A stretch of DNA of 28,942 nt, taken from the NCBI GenBank assembly GCA_047614125.1, contig JBLHHI010000032.1:1-28942 (forward strand), given 5' to 3'. Below, one piece after another: positions 17,201-25,598 of this stretch. Origin of the DNA: JBLHHI01 sp047614125 (lineage in GTDB: Bacteria > Bacteroidota > Bacteroidia > NS11-12g > UBA9320). The position numbers and the translations under genes were made by a program. The stretch's first letter is position 1; each line of letters opens with the position of its first letter. The notes beneath the pieces were generated by a model. It was not told the DNA's origin. It ran no database searches and saw only the letters and a program-made list of their open reading frames with translations.

Positions 17201-18265
17201 TTATTTCGTTCTCCTCTTAGCCAATCGATACCCTAAATAAAAGTTTGCCACCACAACTCCTCCAAATTCGTCTGGTCTATAATCATATTGCGCAACCTTC
17301 TCAAATGCGCGTGTTCCTTGGCGGGCGTACAAAATATCTTGAATAGGACCTTTGTTTTTCATAGTTGAAGAAATACCTACTTCTAAGGTTATGGACAATC
17401 GCGACCGCAAATTAACTTCGAACCCGAGTTGAACTTCTTGACGAAAATAAGAAAAGGTGTTTCTGATGGTTGTGATTTTGCGCTCATTTACGTACCAATA
17501 TCTATAATTATATTCGTCAATATACGTCAATGTTTGATAATCAGTTATCGAACCAAAATCTCCAACACCATAACTCAAACCAACAGCCAAATAGAAACTC
17601 CGTTCACGATGATTTAAGAAGTAATATTTGGGTTTAACTCCAATCTGGAACCGAGTTTGCACATAGTGACCATCTCGTGTATCGTTATATGATATAGAAC
17701 CAGAAGATTTACGAAAATTAGGAAGTCCTTCGTATCCCGAATTTTGTGGTATTTCTTCCTTATAACCGCTCACGAAGTAATTATGTCTACCGTTATAGTA
17801 AAGGACTTCAGAATTTAAAACACGACGATTATCAACACCAATTACAATTGGGAGTTGAAATGCCCATTTACCAATTAGGTATTCTGGTTCAATGGAAATA
17901 AACTTCGAGGATTGAAATCCTTTAAAATTATTTTCATTGTCCTTATTAAGAAGCCCTGCAAGGTTTGTGTGAATTCTCCAATCACACTTTTTGTCAACTA
18001 TGATATATCCAAAGAAAATTTTGGGTCGTGTTTTAGTAGGAAGCGTATGCCATGTGTTCTTATAGTAGTATTTCGTCACAGCCTCAAATGAAATGACTGC
18101 TTTTTCATTATTTACCGTGTAATAAATCAAACGGCCGTCTTCATCTATTTGGTCAATTCGAACATCAATTTTGCTGCTGTCCGTTAATTGAAGTACATCC
18201 TGAGCCTTGGCGCTGAATGCCGAAATGCATAGAATAATAAATACAACTGCCTTTATACCTTTCAT
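17201..18265 (-). CDS. Outer-membrane beta-barrel-like protein, paralogue 1
   Basis: 354 aa with a signal peptide (MKGIKAVVFIILCISAFSAKAQ) and the same two-part layout: a short N-terminal module, then a barrel-like region with VQTRFQIGVKPKYYF, YLAVGLSYGVGDFGS and a final FYLGYRL strand. Its ATG overlaps the lipoprotein stop by 4 bp. Together with paralogues 2 and 3 this is a tandem triplication; paralogues 1 and 2 are the most alike. No catalytic motif is visible. Confidence 0.75.
   Translation of the reverse strand: MKGIKAVVFIILCISAFSAKAQDVLQLTDSSKIDVRIDQIDEDGRLIYYTVNNEKAVISFEAVTKYYYKNTWHTLPTKTRPKIFFGYIIVDKKCDWRIHTNLAGLLNKDNENNFKGFQSSKFISIEPEYLIGKWAFQLPIVIGVDNRRVLNSEVLYYNGRHNYFVSGYKEEIPQNSGYEGLPNFRKSSGSISYNDTRDGHYVQTRFQIGVKPKYYFLNHRERSFYLAVGLSYGVGDFGSITDYQTLTYIDEYNYRYWYVNERKITTIRNTFSYFRQEVQLGFEVNLRSRLSITLEVGISSTMKNKGPIQDILYARQGTRAFEKVAQYDYRPDEFGGVVVANFYLGYRLAKRRTK
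18072..18166. repeat. 95-bp direct repeat, copy in paralogue 1
   Basis: Identical to 17012-17106. Both copies lie at the same position in their genes, just after the signal peptide region. A further partial match continues towards the signal peptide, with several substitutions. Confidence 0.85.
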
Positions 18266-19875
18266 TTCTTAAAATAAAGTTCCTTCGAAAAACGAGCAAA
18301 AGCCTCATCTTGTAAGAAAGGTCGAAGCGCCATTCTTTGCATGTTTCCTTCGTAGGTTTTGTTGGATAAATAGTATCCCTTGCTATGAAGAAAAAGTGTA
18401 CGCTCACCTTCCTTGGCAATTGGAATGCCCGTAAATTTAAGCTCGCTTTGGGTTCCGGCTTGCCCGTGAACCATATATGATTGATCGTCTTTCGCTAACT
18501 CAACAGTACTTGAATTACCATCTTGGTCTTCGGCAATTGAGGGTGTTAAAACAACAACATTTGAAGGGGAGCTTGCATTAACCGATAAGGCTACATAATC
18601 AAGTTGCCACAACATGAATCCAGCGCGAATACGCACTTCAATCGTTGAGCTTATTTGGTTAAGTAAGTTGGTTGGAATTGGTACGGCTAGTGTATTAAAA
18701 GATACATCGCCAATCATTTGCGTTGATTGTATATCCACCCATTGGCCATCTACTTTGATCGAAACCACTAAGGTGAATCCTTGTTTTTTAATATTTTCTT
18801 CAATCTCTACCTTCGTTTTGGTTGCCTGACTTGCTCTCCATTTGGGATACTGACGACCAAACAAGGCCGAAAATTCATTGAAAACATGGCCGCCCCAGGG
18901 GTGGTTTTTAGCCGACATAATGAGTTGAGCATTTTCGACGTCGGCAGGTGTTGTAAATGTCAGAAAGACATCCGAGAATGCGTGGTCGCTTTGCTCGTTA
19001 AAATCGTAACTAAATTGATCTGGATTGTGCAATTTTTCTTCAAGGGATTGACCCGATCCATCCACAGACTTTACCGGTCGAATGATGGTTTTGGTGCTGT
19101 ATAATTTCCCTTCTTGATCTATGTAAACATTTTCGCTGGCATCGTGTTGTACGGCAATTAAGTTTAATAAGTTGGTATGTTGCTCTTCATTCTCCTCATT
19201 TTTTATAATAAGGCTGAGGTCTGATTGGCTGGGCTGAAAGTCTGAAAACGCTTTGTAATCATCACGTTCCAATACTTTATGCGTAGTTCCCGTATATAAG
19301 GTATGGCTGTACGCATAATTGCTTCCGTTGTTTGTATACACATGCGGACAATTACAGGTAATGGCTAAAAAAACCGTTAGACTGGCTGCAGTTACAAGTG
19401 AGACGGTAGCCACTTCAGCTCCTTTGTTTCTAGTGTACAATTCAATAAGGCTGATATCACTTTCTTTAAAACCAACATTTGTTTCATCCTTTGCAAGACT
19501 GTTTACATATATGTGGAGTTGGTTGGCATAGGTTTTGTCTATTAAACGTATACGAGCGGTTCGTTTGTCTTTAATTTTTTCGTAGTACTTGGTATACTTG
19601 CTGTTTGGTACGATGGGTACGGCAAGCGCCGAAAAACTATCCAAGTCTTTGTGGTAATATATGTTTCGTAATTCCGTGGTAGAATTACCAATGTGCACCA
19701 CGGTATAATAGTCCTTAATCTTTTTATGATTAACTAAAACAGATTCGGTTGTGTTCTTACCGTCAATTTGTTCCGTTCTGACTTTGTAATAGCCACAACT
19801 GTTAAAAAGAATTAAGGCGAGTGTTAAAAAAACAGTGCCAAATTTCGTGGTAAAATAGATTCGAGCGTTGTTCAT
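18262..19875 (-). CDS. Large lipoprotein, unknown function
   Basis: 537 aa. The N-terminal hydrophobic stretch ends in a lipobox (ILFNSC, Cys27), so it is a predicted lipoprotein that Lnt would acylate. A mid-protein hydrophobic stretch (about 155-173) leads into CNCPHVYTNNGSNYAYSH (174 on), a Cys-Pro-aromatic pattern I have seen in uncharacterised Bacteroidota surface proteins (from memory). The C-terminal half is beta-rich with GGHVFNEFSALFGRQYPKW. First gene of the 16-kb minus-strand array; its stop overlaps paralogue 1 by 4 bp. Function unknown; outer-membrane attachment is likely. Confidence 0.75.
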   Translation of the reverse strand: MNNARIYFTTKFGTVFLTLALILFNSCGYYKVRTEQIDGKNTTESVLVNHKKIKDYYTVVHIGNSTTELRNIYYHKDLDSFSALAVPIVPNSKYTKYYEKIKDKRTARIRLIDKTYANQLHIYVNSLAKDETNVGFKESDISLIELYTRNKGAEVATVSLVTAASLTVFLAITCNCPHVYTNNGSNYAYSHTLYTGTTHKVLERDDYKAFSDFQPSQSDLSLIIKNEENEEQHTNLLNLIAVQHDASENVYIDQEGKLYSTKTIIRPVKSVDGSGQSLEEKLHNPDQFSYDFNEQSDHAFSDVFLTFTTPADVENAQLIMSAKNHPWGGHVFNEFSALFGRQYPKWRASQATKTKVEIEENIKKQGFTLVVSIKVDGQWVDIQSTQMIGDVSFNTLAVPIPTNLLNQISSTIEVRIRAGFMLWQLDYVALSVNASSPSNVVVLTPSIAEDQDGNSSTVELAKDDQSYMVHGQAGTQSELKFTGIPIAKEGERTLFLHSKGYYLSNKTYEGNMQRMALRPFLQDEAFARFSKELYFKK

Positions 19876-20559
19876 ATTTTTATGTTGGTTGGATTAAAGG
19901 TATGGTTTCATATTTATAATTGATACAGGACATTGCTGAGGCACGAGACCTTAAAGTCAATTTGAAATTTGTCACCCACAATTTTGCAAGGTTCAAAACA
20001 TAAATTACAAAATGCGACTTGAAATGCTTTTGCATGGCTTTTATCCAGATTTTAGTTTGGTCTTATAATCGCTTCACGCTGGAAGTAAATAGAAGGCCTT
20101 TAAGTCCAAGTGACAATTTCATTGTTTGTCAAAGTTCTACTCATGTTATCAGTTAATTAGGTTGAAATATTGTCATGAAAACGCACAAGATTTATACATA
20201 AAGATGACGAGTTAGTTCAACGTAGGTTGTCGTATGCATTCCTTCTTTCTAAATCCTGCACGCAACTAAACCTATGTAATATTAAGCTTTTAAAAGTGGT
20301 TTGGAAATTTTTAGAAAAATATATTGCGGTTTGGGAACCCAAAATGTTAAAAAGTGGCTTAAAAAAGGGGCTTGGGGGATGTTGGTTTTTTCGCTTTTAA
20401 CTGGATAAAAGAGTTAAGGTCGGAAATCAGCATTTGCGTACTTCCTTTTTTATATCGTTACATTTCTTGCATTAATAAACGACACCAATTCTTTTTTGAG
20501 GCCATCCGTCAACGGTACAACCCACGCAATTTCATGTGATGTATTACACAATTAATATC
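19876..20559. other. 684-bp gene-free region upstream of the array
   Basis: AT-rich, with no open frame of convincing length on either strand; the best are about 18 codons. It contains small inverted repeats: TGACAA/TTGTCA at 20111-20131 and CTTTTA/TAAAAG at 20394-20411. It separates the fabD end from the lipoprotein start, both on the minus strand, so it should hold the fabD operon terminator and the array promoter or regulatory RNA. Nothing in it could be assigned with confidence. Confidence 0.5.
19895..19902 (-). promoter_or_regulatory. Possible Bacteroidota -7 element for the 15-gene array
   Basis: On the minus strand the bases read TACCTTTA, matching the Bacteroidota -7 consensus TAnnTTTG at all but the last position. 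It ends 19 bp before the lipoprotein ATG, a plausible distance. No convincing -33 element was found, so this is tentative. Confidence 0.25.
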
Positions 20560-21435
20560 CTACATAACCCCCTCAACCACGGCTTCTCGATCAATCTTCT
20601 TAATCATTCCTTGCAAGGCCTTACCTGGGCCCACTTCCATAAATGAGCTTGCTCCGTCGGCAATCATGTGCTGCACGCTTTGGGTCCATTTAACAGGCGA
20701 GGTAAGTTGGGCTATTAGGTTTTGTTGGATGGTTTTTGGGTCCGTTTCGGCCTTTGTACTTACGTTCTGATAGATTGGGCACGAGGGAGTGTGAAAGGTC
20801 GTTTGCTCAATGGCAGCGGCCAATTCCTCACGGGCGGGTTGCATTAACGGGGAATGGAACGCGCCACCAACCGGAAGCGGTAATGCACGGCGAGCTCCTT
20901 TTTCTAACAATAACGCACAGGCTTTTTCGATGCCGGCATTTGAACCCGAGATAACCAATTGTCCCGGGCAGTTATAATTTGCAGCAACCACTACTTCATC
21001 CGAAATGGATGCGCAAGCTTCTTCCACTACTTCATCATCCAAGCCAATAATCGCAGCCATGGTAGATGGATTGAGCTCACATGCTTTTTGCATGGCTTGT
21101 GCTCGTATGCTAACCAATTTCAAACCGTCTTCGAATGAGAGTGTGTTATTGGCAACCAAGGCAGAAATTTCACCTAATGAATGACCGGCAACCATATCCG
21201 CCGCAAAATCCGGCATTGTTTTAGCCAAAATAACCGAGTGTAAAAACACAGCAGGCTGAGTAATATTGGTTTGTTTAAGATCTTCATCCGTACCATTAAA
21301 CATCACATCTGTAATCGAAAAACCCAATATTTCGTTGGCCTTTTCGAACAAGGCTCGTGCCTCGGGCTGGTCAAATAATTCCTTTCCCATTCCTACAAAC
21401 TGGGCACCTTGTCCCGGAAATACATATGCTTTCAT
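20560..21435 (-). CDS. fabD: Malonyl-CoA:ACP transacylase
   Basis: 291 aa cytosolic enzyme loading malonyl groups onto acyl carrier protein for fatty acid synthesis. The active-site serine is in GHSLGE (84-89, Ser86), Arg111 is in RAQAMQ, and His194 is in GGAFHSPLM, as expected. FPGQGAQFVGMG at the N-terminus is typical. It is the last gene of the minus-strand housekeeping run, 19 bp after the lipoprotein gene. Malonyl-ACP from FabD could also feed the KAS III-like enzyme of the neighbouring array, but it looks like the general copy. Confidence 0.95.
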   Translation of the reverse strand: MKAYVFPGQGAQFVGMGKELFDQPEARALFEKANEILGFSITDVMFNGTDEDLKQTNITQPAVFLHSVILAKTMPDFAADMVAGHSLGEISALVANNTLSFEDGLKLVSIRAQAMQKACELNPSTMAAIIGLDDEVVEEACASISDEVVVAANYNCPGQLVISGSNAGIEKACALLLEKGARRALPLPVGGAFHSPLMQPAREELAAAIEQTTFHTPSCPIYQNVSTKAETDPKTIQQNLIAQLTSPVKWTQSVQHMIADGASSFMEVGPGKALQGMIKKIDREAVVEGVM

Positions 21436-21454
21436 TCGTGTTCTTTGTTTTGTT

Positions 21455-22051
21455 TTAATTCTTGTTGGAGCTCATCGGCAAAAAGTGCACAATGATTTGA
21501 TAGTTCTCGGCTTCGAAAAAACGAATTTTTTTCGAACCTGTCACGGTATACCCCTTATTTTGGGTATAACTCAATGATCGGGTGCTGTTTGATATAACCG
21601 ATGATTCCGAAAAATTAATCATAAATCGTTTGATGGAACTGTCGGTTTCATGCCGTACAATTCGAACCAGCTTCATGCGCTGTTCTGGGTTAACCGACTT
21701 ATAATCAACAATATGCTCTCCGTTAAAGTGCAGCTCTTCCACCTGTTCAAAGTCGGAGGCCCATTGGGCCGGTTTAAAATCGATTTCCAGAAACAAGGCC
21801 AACTCACGCTTCCAGTCAACGTCGTTTAGGATGGTGTCGTTTGTATTATCCTGCCAAACCGATTTTTTAGTAAGCGATGGCTTTTCCTTTTCCAACCTTT
21901 TTAATTCACCTTGCATAAAAGCCTTAACATCCGGAACGTTTTGAGCAATGCCGGCATCTTTTGCCGCCGTTGTTTCATCAGTGCTGTTGCAAGAAGAAAA
22001 TGCAGCAAGAAATGAGATGGCAAGGATTACGATGGATGTTAGATTTCTCAT
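21455..22051 (-). CDS. Small lipoprotein, unknown function
   Basis: 198 aa from ATG 22051; an ATG 54 bp upstream would place 18 non-hydrophobic residues before the signal and overlap the TPR gene. The signal peptide ends in a lipobox (LAAFSSC, Cys21). The mature part has a charged helix (FMQGELKRLEKEKPSL) and a beta-rich C-terminus with FEQVEELHFNGEHIVDYKS. No family recognised. It lies 7 bp after the TPR gene and 19 bp before fabD. Confidence 0.7.
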   Translation of the reverse strand: MRNLTSIVILAISFLAAFSSCNSTDETTAAKDAGIAQNVPDVKAFMQGELKRLEKEKPSLTKKSVWQDNTNDTILNDVDWKRELALFLEIDFKPAQWASDFEQVEELHFNGEHIVDYKSVNPEQRMKLVRIVRHETDSSIKRFMINFSESSVISNSTRSLSYTQNKGYTVTGSKKIRFFEAENYQIIVHFLPMSSNKN

Positions 22052-22058
22052 AGGTCGA

Positions 22059-23573
22059 TTACTTAGCGTTGAGACGTTGCAAACCGCTTTTAGCCCGATG
22101 CTCAATGCTTTTTTTATATTCCTTATTTGCTTTAAAGCTCATGGCCTTGCTGAAGTTTTCGCGCGCTTCGCTGGCCTTGCCCAACGATTCATAGCGCTCG
22201 GCTAAATAGAGCGCGGAATATGAAGCGTAGTATTGACTTAGATCTTTGCCCGTAATCATCGCAGCTTTGTAATAGGCAATCGCCAATTCATTCTGATTCA
22301 ATTCATCATAAATCCGTCCTTTCCGATAACAATATTCCGTTTTCTGCAAGGTTGTTTCAAAGTCATCTGCCGATTTTCCGTCGATCTGAGCAATGGCTTT
22401 TTCGTAATAACCGCCGTCGAACAAGAGTCGGGCCTTTAGCAAATATTCATGTGGAATAAGTTCACTTTCGGCTTCACGTTGCGCTTGTTCGTCTTCTTCT
22501 AAATTAGTGTTTCCACTGAGCTTGCACAAGTTCATATACGTTGTGTAAAGCACTGGTTTTTTTAGTACAATGGCATTCCAAGCCATTTTTTGATAGCAGC
22601 TCTTCACATAGCTGGAGCCCATATTTTCAGCCAAAAACTTCTTAAAGTAGTGGATGGCATCTGCATCCAATCGATGCAATTTAGCCGCACCCAACATAAA
22701 GTTAAAATAAGGTATTTGATGAAATTCGTTGCTCGTCGGTCGGGCTAGTAGGGTTTCGATGATAACCTCGTTCTTTTTACATTTTTCAGCAATGTTGGCT
22801 CGAGCAAAGGCACTGAGTGGGTTGATGTCAAAATCGGACGTAAGGGTGTTTATGATCCTCCACGCTTCGGCCTTATTGTTGTTTAAATAGAGTTGAACGG
22901 CGGCCTCGTAAAACTTAGCTTCTTTTTGCAAGTACACCCATTCGGGTTTAACCACCTTTAATCGACTCATTTTCTGGATATCAGCCAAACCTTGGAGGGT
23001 GGTTCCATTGTATCCAAGCATGGATATGAGTTTTCGATAACTGGCGGGAAGGTTGCCAAAACCGGCCTTTAACAAGCCTAAGGTTTTGTACGCCGGCCAA
23101 AAATCTGGATGTACCTCAACCAGTTTGATTCCGTGTCTGTAGCTGTTTCGCACATTTCCCGCAGCCGAAATTGCATTGCCCATTTTGCCATCGGCAACGG
23201 AGCTGTAAAAATAAAGTTCTTGTTGGAAGAAATCGGAGTAGCCATCCGCGCCATCGTACGCCGAAAATTGTTTTAGTGCGGCTTTAACTTGTAGGTTAAA
23301 GCTTTGATAGTCCTCTTCATTTTCATTGGTTACAACCTTTAATAATGAGGACATACATTTAAGATAATCGGTTACAATGTTGTCTGGATTGCGAGTACTT
23401 TCGGCTAAAAGAATCTTTTCTGCATATTTCAGCTTTAGTTGATAGATGCTTGCTTGAGCTTGAAGGCATTCGGCATTAAAGTCAACATTCAGAGCGGCCT
23501 TTGCCGTGCCTAATTCAGCAAATTGAAATCCAAGTAGAAGGATAAGAGTGATATAGCTTCGCATTCGCATCAT
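22059..23573 (-). CDS. TPR-repeat protein with signal peptide
   Basis: 504 aa. N-terminal signal peptide (about 1-26, ending in AKA). The rest is mostly helical with tetratricopeptide-like units, clearest near the C-terminus (EYCYRKGRIYDELNQNELAIAYYKAAM; ALYLAERYESLGKASEARENFSKAM). Such proteins serve as scaffolds for protein contacts; this one would be periplasmic or outer-membrane associated. It is followed closely by a lipoprotein gene, a possible partner (inference). No enzymatic motif. Confidence 0.8.
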   Translation of the reverse strand: MMRMRSYITLILLLGFQFAELGTAKAALNVDFNAECLQAQASIYQLKLKYAEKILLAESTRNPDNIVTDYLKCMSSLLKVVTNENEEDYQSFNLQVKAALKQFSAYDGADGYSDFFQQELYFYSSVADGKMGNAISAAGNVRNSYRHGIKLVEVHPDFWPAYKTLGLLKAGFGNLPASYRKLISMLGYNGTTLQGLADIQKMSRLKVVKPEWVYLQKEAKFYEAAVQLYLNNNKAEAWRIINTLTSDFDINPLSAFARANIAEKCKKNEVIIETLLARPTSNEFHQIPYFNFMLGAAKLHRLDADAIHYFKKFLAENMGSSYVKSCYQKMAWNAIVLKKPVLYTTYMNLCKLSGNTNLEEDEQAQREAESELIPHEYLLKARLLFDGGYYEKAIAQIDGKSADDFETTLQKTEYCYRKGRIYDELNQNELAIAYYKAAMITGKDLSQYYASYSALYLAERYESLGKASEARENFSKAMSFKANKEYKKSIEHRAKSGLQRLNAK

Positions 23574-23643
23574 AGATTCCTTACAAAGTTAATTCTTTGA
23601 GAATCATAAAGGTGAACGAAGTGTAGGTTGGCGCTAACGAAAA

Positions 23644-24423
23644 CTACGCTTTTTTGCGTCTTCTAGATTTCGGCTTTTCTTCTGGAACTTCTTCCACAAT
23701 TCCTGCCAAATCAGCATCCACATTTATTCGTCCGCAGTGTTCGCAGATAACGATTTTTTTACGTTGACGAATATCGGATTGAAGCTGCGGTGGAACTTTT
23801 GCAAAACAACCACCACATGAACCACGAAGAACGGGTGCCACGGCTAAACCATTCAGCACATTCTTACGGATTCGATCGTAGGCCTTTAAGAGCTTAGGAT
23901 CAGCCGTAGTCAACGCTTTATCGCGATCTTTCAAAATCTTGCTTTCTTCTTTTCCGGTTTCAGAAGTAATGTCTTCCAATTCCTTTTTCTTGTTCTCAAG
24001 ATCAATTCTGCGACCATCTAAAGAGATTTTAACCTCGTCGATTAACTCTTGTTTGATGACAATGTTTCGCTGCAATTCGCCAATCTTTTTCTCAGCGGCT
24101 AAGACCTCTAATCCTTGGATCTCAATTTCTTTATTCAACGCATCATACTCACGGTTGTTCTTAACCTTGTTGAGTTGTTCGTTGTATTTCTTACTCAATC
24201 GCTGCGATTCAGAAATCTTCTCTTTGCCCGCCACAATACCTGATTCGAAATCACCGATTTCTTGTTCAAAGTTGTCTAAACGCGTTTGCAAGCCGGCAAT
24301 CTCATCTTCTAAGTCGGCCACTTCCATTGGCAATTCTCCACGAATTGACTGTAACTTATCCATTCGTCCATCGATGGATTGAAGGTTCCATAAACTCTGA
24401 AGTTTTTCTTCTACTGTTGCCAT
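23644..24423 (-). CDS. Coiled-coil protein with C4 zinc ribbon
   Basis: 259 aa. A long coiled coil fills about residues 5-170 (KKYNEQLNKVKNNREYDALNKEIE is typical of this family), followed by a C4 zinc ribbon with Cys203, Cys206, Cys227 and Cys230 (GSCGGC ... ICEHCGR) and a basic tail (SRRRKKA). This is the zf-RING_7/DUF164-type family, probably nucleic-acid binding; precise role unknown. It starts 9 bp after the nif3-like gene, a pairing commonly seen in bacteria. Confidence 0.88.
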   Translation of the reverse strand: MATVEEKLQSLWNLQSIDGRMDKLQSIRGELPMEVADLEDEIAGLQTRLDNFEQEIGDFESGIVAGKEKISESQRLSKKYNEQLNKVKNNREYDALNKEIEIQGLEVLAAEKKIGELQRNIVIKQELIDEVKISLDGRRIDLENKKKELEDITSETGKEESKILKDRDKALTTADPKLLKAYDRIRKNVLNGLAVAPVLRGSCGGCFAKVPPQLQSDIRQRKKIVICEHCGRINVDADLAGIVEEVPEEKPKSRRRKKA

Positions 24424-24432
24424 TGGATTTTA

Positions 24433-25536
24433 TTAATAATAATATTTGATGGGATTTGTAATTGCTCTTGTAAAAATGACTGCAAAATTAGGTATTTTTT
24501 CCAATAAAATTTCACCTATTAATTCAATGGTAAATTGCTCACTCTCGTAATGTCCAACATCACATAAAAAGAGATCATCTTCTGCATCAAAAAACTCGTG
24601 ATACTTTACGTCTCCGGTGACGTAAGCATCTGCTTTTGAGCCTTTTGCATTATCTATTAGGAAACTTCCTGCCCCTCCACACACCGCTACAGTTTTAATG
24701 CGTTCTATGTTTTTAGGCGAAGTAAATCGGATAACATCCACCTTCAACTTCTGCTTAACATGTGCCAAAAATTCTGTTTTGGAAAGAGGCACTTCCAATT
24801 CGCCAATCATTCCTGCTCCAACTTCATTCCACGAATTGTCTAAAACATACCAGTCAAAGGCAACTTCCTCATAGGGGTGGGCTTCTAAAAGTGCGCGTTC
24901 AACTTGGGTACATAATTGGGGAGGAACCACCGTCTCAATCCGAACTTCTGATTCCTGGTGTTGCTCACCTTTCTTACCAACAAAGGCGTTGGTGTCCTGG
25001 TTGCCGGTGAAGGTTCCAGATCCAACCAAGTTAAAACTGCATTCAGAATAATTGCCAATGGTACCAGCACCTGCTGTAAACAGCGCCGAACGAACGGCGT
25101 CAGCGTACTTTTCCGGCACAAAGGTCACCAGCTTTCTAAGTTCACCCTTTTTGCGCTTTAAGATCTTCGTGTCAAGTAAGCCAAGCTTTTGAGAGATTTT
25201 AGCATTAACTCCCTGGTTTAGAACATTATCTAAATTTGTGTGAATGGCATAAATGGCAATTTTATTTTGGATGGCTTTTATAACCACCCGTTCAACATAA
25301 TTGGTTCCATTTAATCGTTTCAGTCCACCAAATACAATAGGATGATGGGCAATGATTAAGTTGGATTTCGTAGCAATTGCCTCATCTACAATCTCTTCCG
25401 TTGCATCTAGGCAGATGAGCACCTTGTCTACTTCATCGTTATTATTGCCTACCAACAAACCCGAATTGTCGTACGATTCTTGAAGGTTGGGAGGTGCAAT
25501 GCGTTCAAGAATGGAAGTGATTTCTTTTATTTTCAT
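24433..25536 (-). CDS. Nif3-like dinuclear metal centre protein
   Basis: 367 aa from ATG 25536; an ATG 30 bp upstream would add a non-conserved MDPPF... extension. Metal-binding residues of the Nif3/YqfO family are visible: His64-His65 (IAHHPI), Asp103 (HTNLDNV), and His329 with Glu333 (GHYESE). The middle (about 125-225) is the PII-like inserted domain of the longer YqfO subfamily. Function uncertain; often annotated as a GTP cyclohydrolase I type 2-like hydrolase. Divergent from lpxK and upstream of the zinc-ribbon gene. Confidence 0.9.
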   Translation of the reverse strand: MKIKEITSILERIAPPNLQESYDNSGLLVGNNNDEVDKVLICLDATEEIVDEAIATKSNLIIAHHPIVFGGLKRLNGTNYVERVVIKAIQNKIAIYAIHTNLDNVLNQGVNAKISQKLGLLDTKILKRKKGELRKLVTFVPEKYADAVRSALFTAGAGTIGNYSECSFNLVGSGTFTGNQDTNAFVGKKGEQHQESEVRIETVVPPQLCTQVERALLEAHPYEEVAFDWYVLDNSWNEVGAGMIGELEVPLSKTEFLAHVKQKLKVDVIRFTSPKNIERIKTVAVCGGAGSFLIDNAKGSKADAYVTGDVKYHEFFDAEDDLFLCDVGHYESEQFTIELIGEILLEKIPNFAVIFTRAITNPIKYYY

Positions 25537-25563
25537 GCCTTTTTTACAAATGAAAGGAGGGTC

Positions 25564-25592
25564 CAAAGTTCATAAAAAAATGCTCAACTTTG
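25564..25592. promoter_or_regulatory. Possible divergent promoter between nif3-like gene and lpxK
   Basis: In the 62-bp divergent gap, CAACTTTG (25585-25592, plus) and GAACTTTG (minus strand of 25564-25571) each match the Bacteroidota TAnnTTTG -7 consensus with one mismatch and face the two genes. The -33 elements are not clear, so confidence is low. Confidence 0.3.
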
Positions 25593-25598
25593 CGCCCA

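Noticed and set aside
23939..24382. 147-codon open frame on the plus strand inside the zinc-ribbon gene
   Set aside because: Antisense shadow of a Lys/Glu-rich coiled coil, which yields a Ser/Leu/Phe-rich translation; the minus-strand protein has clear family features.
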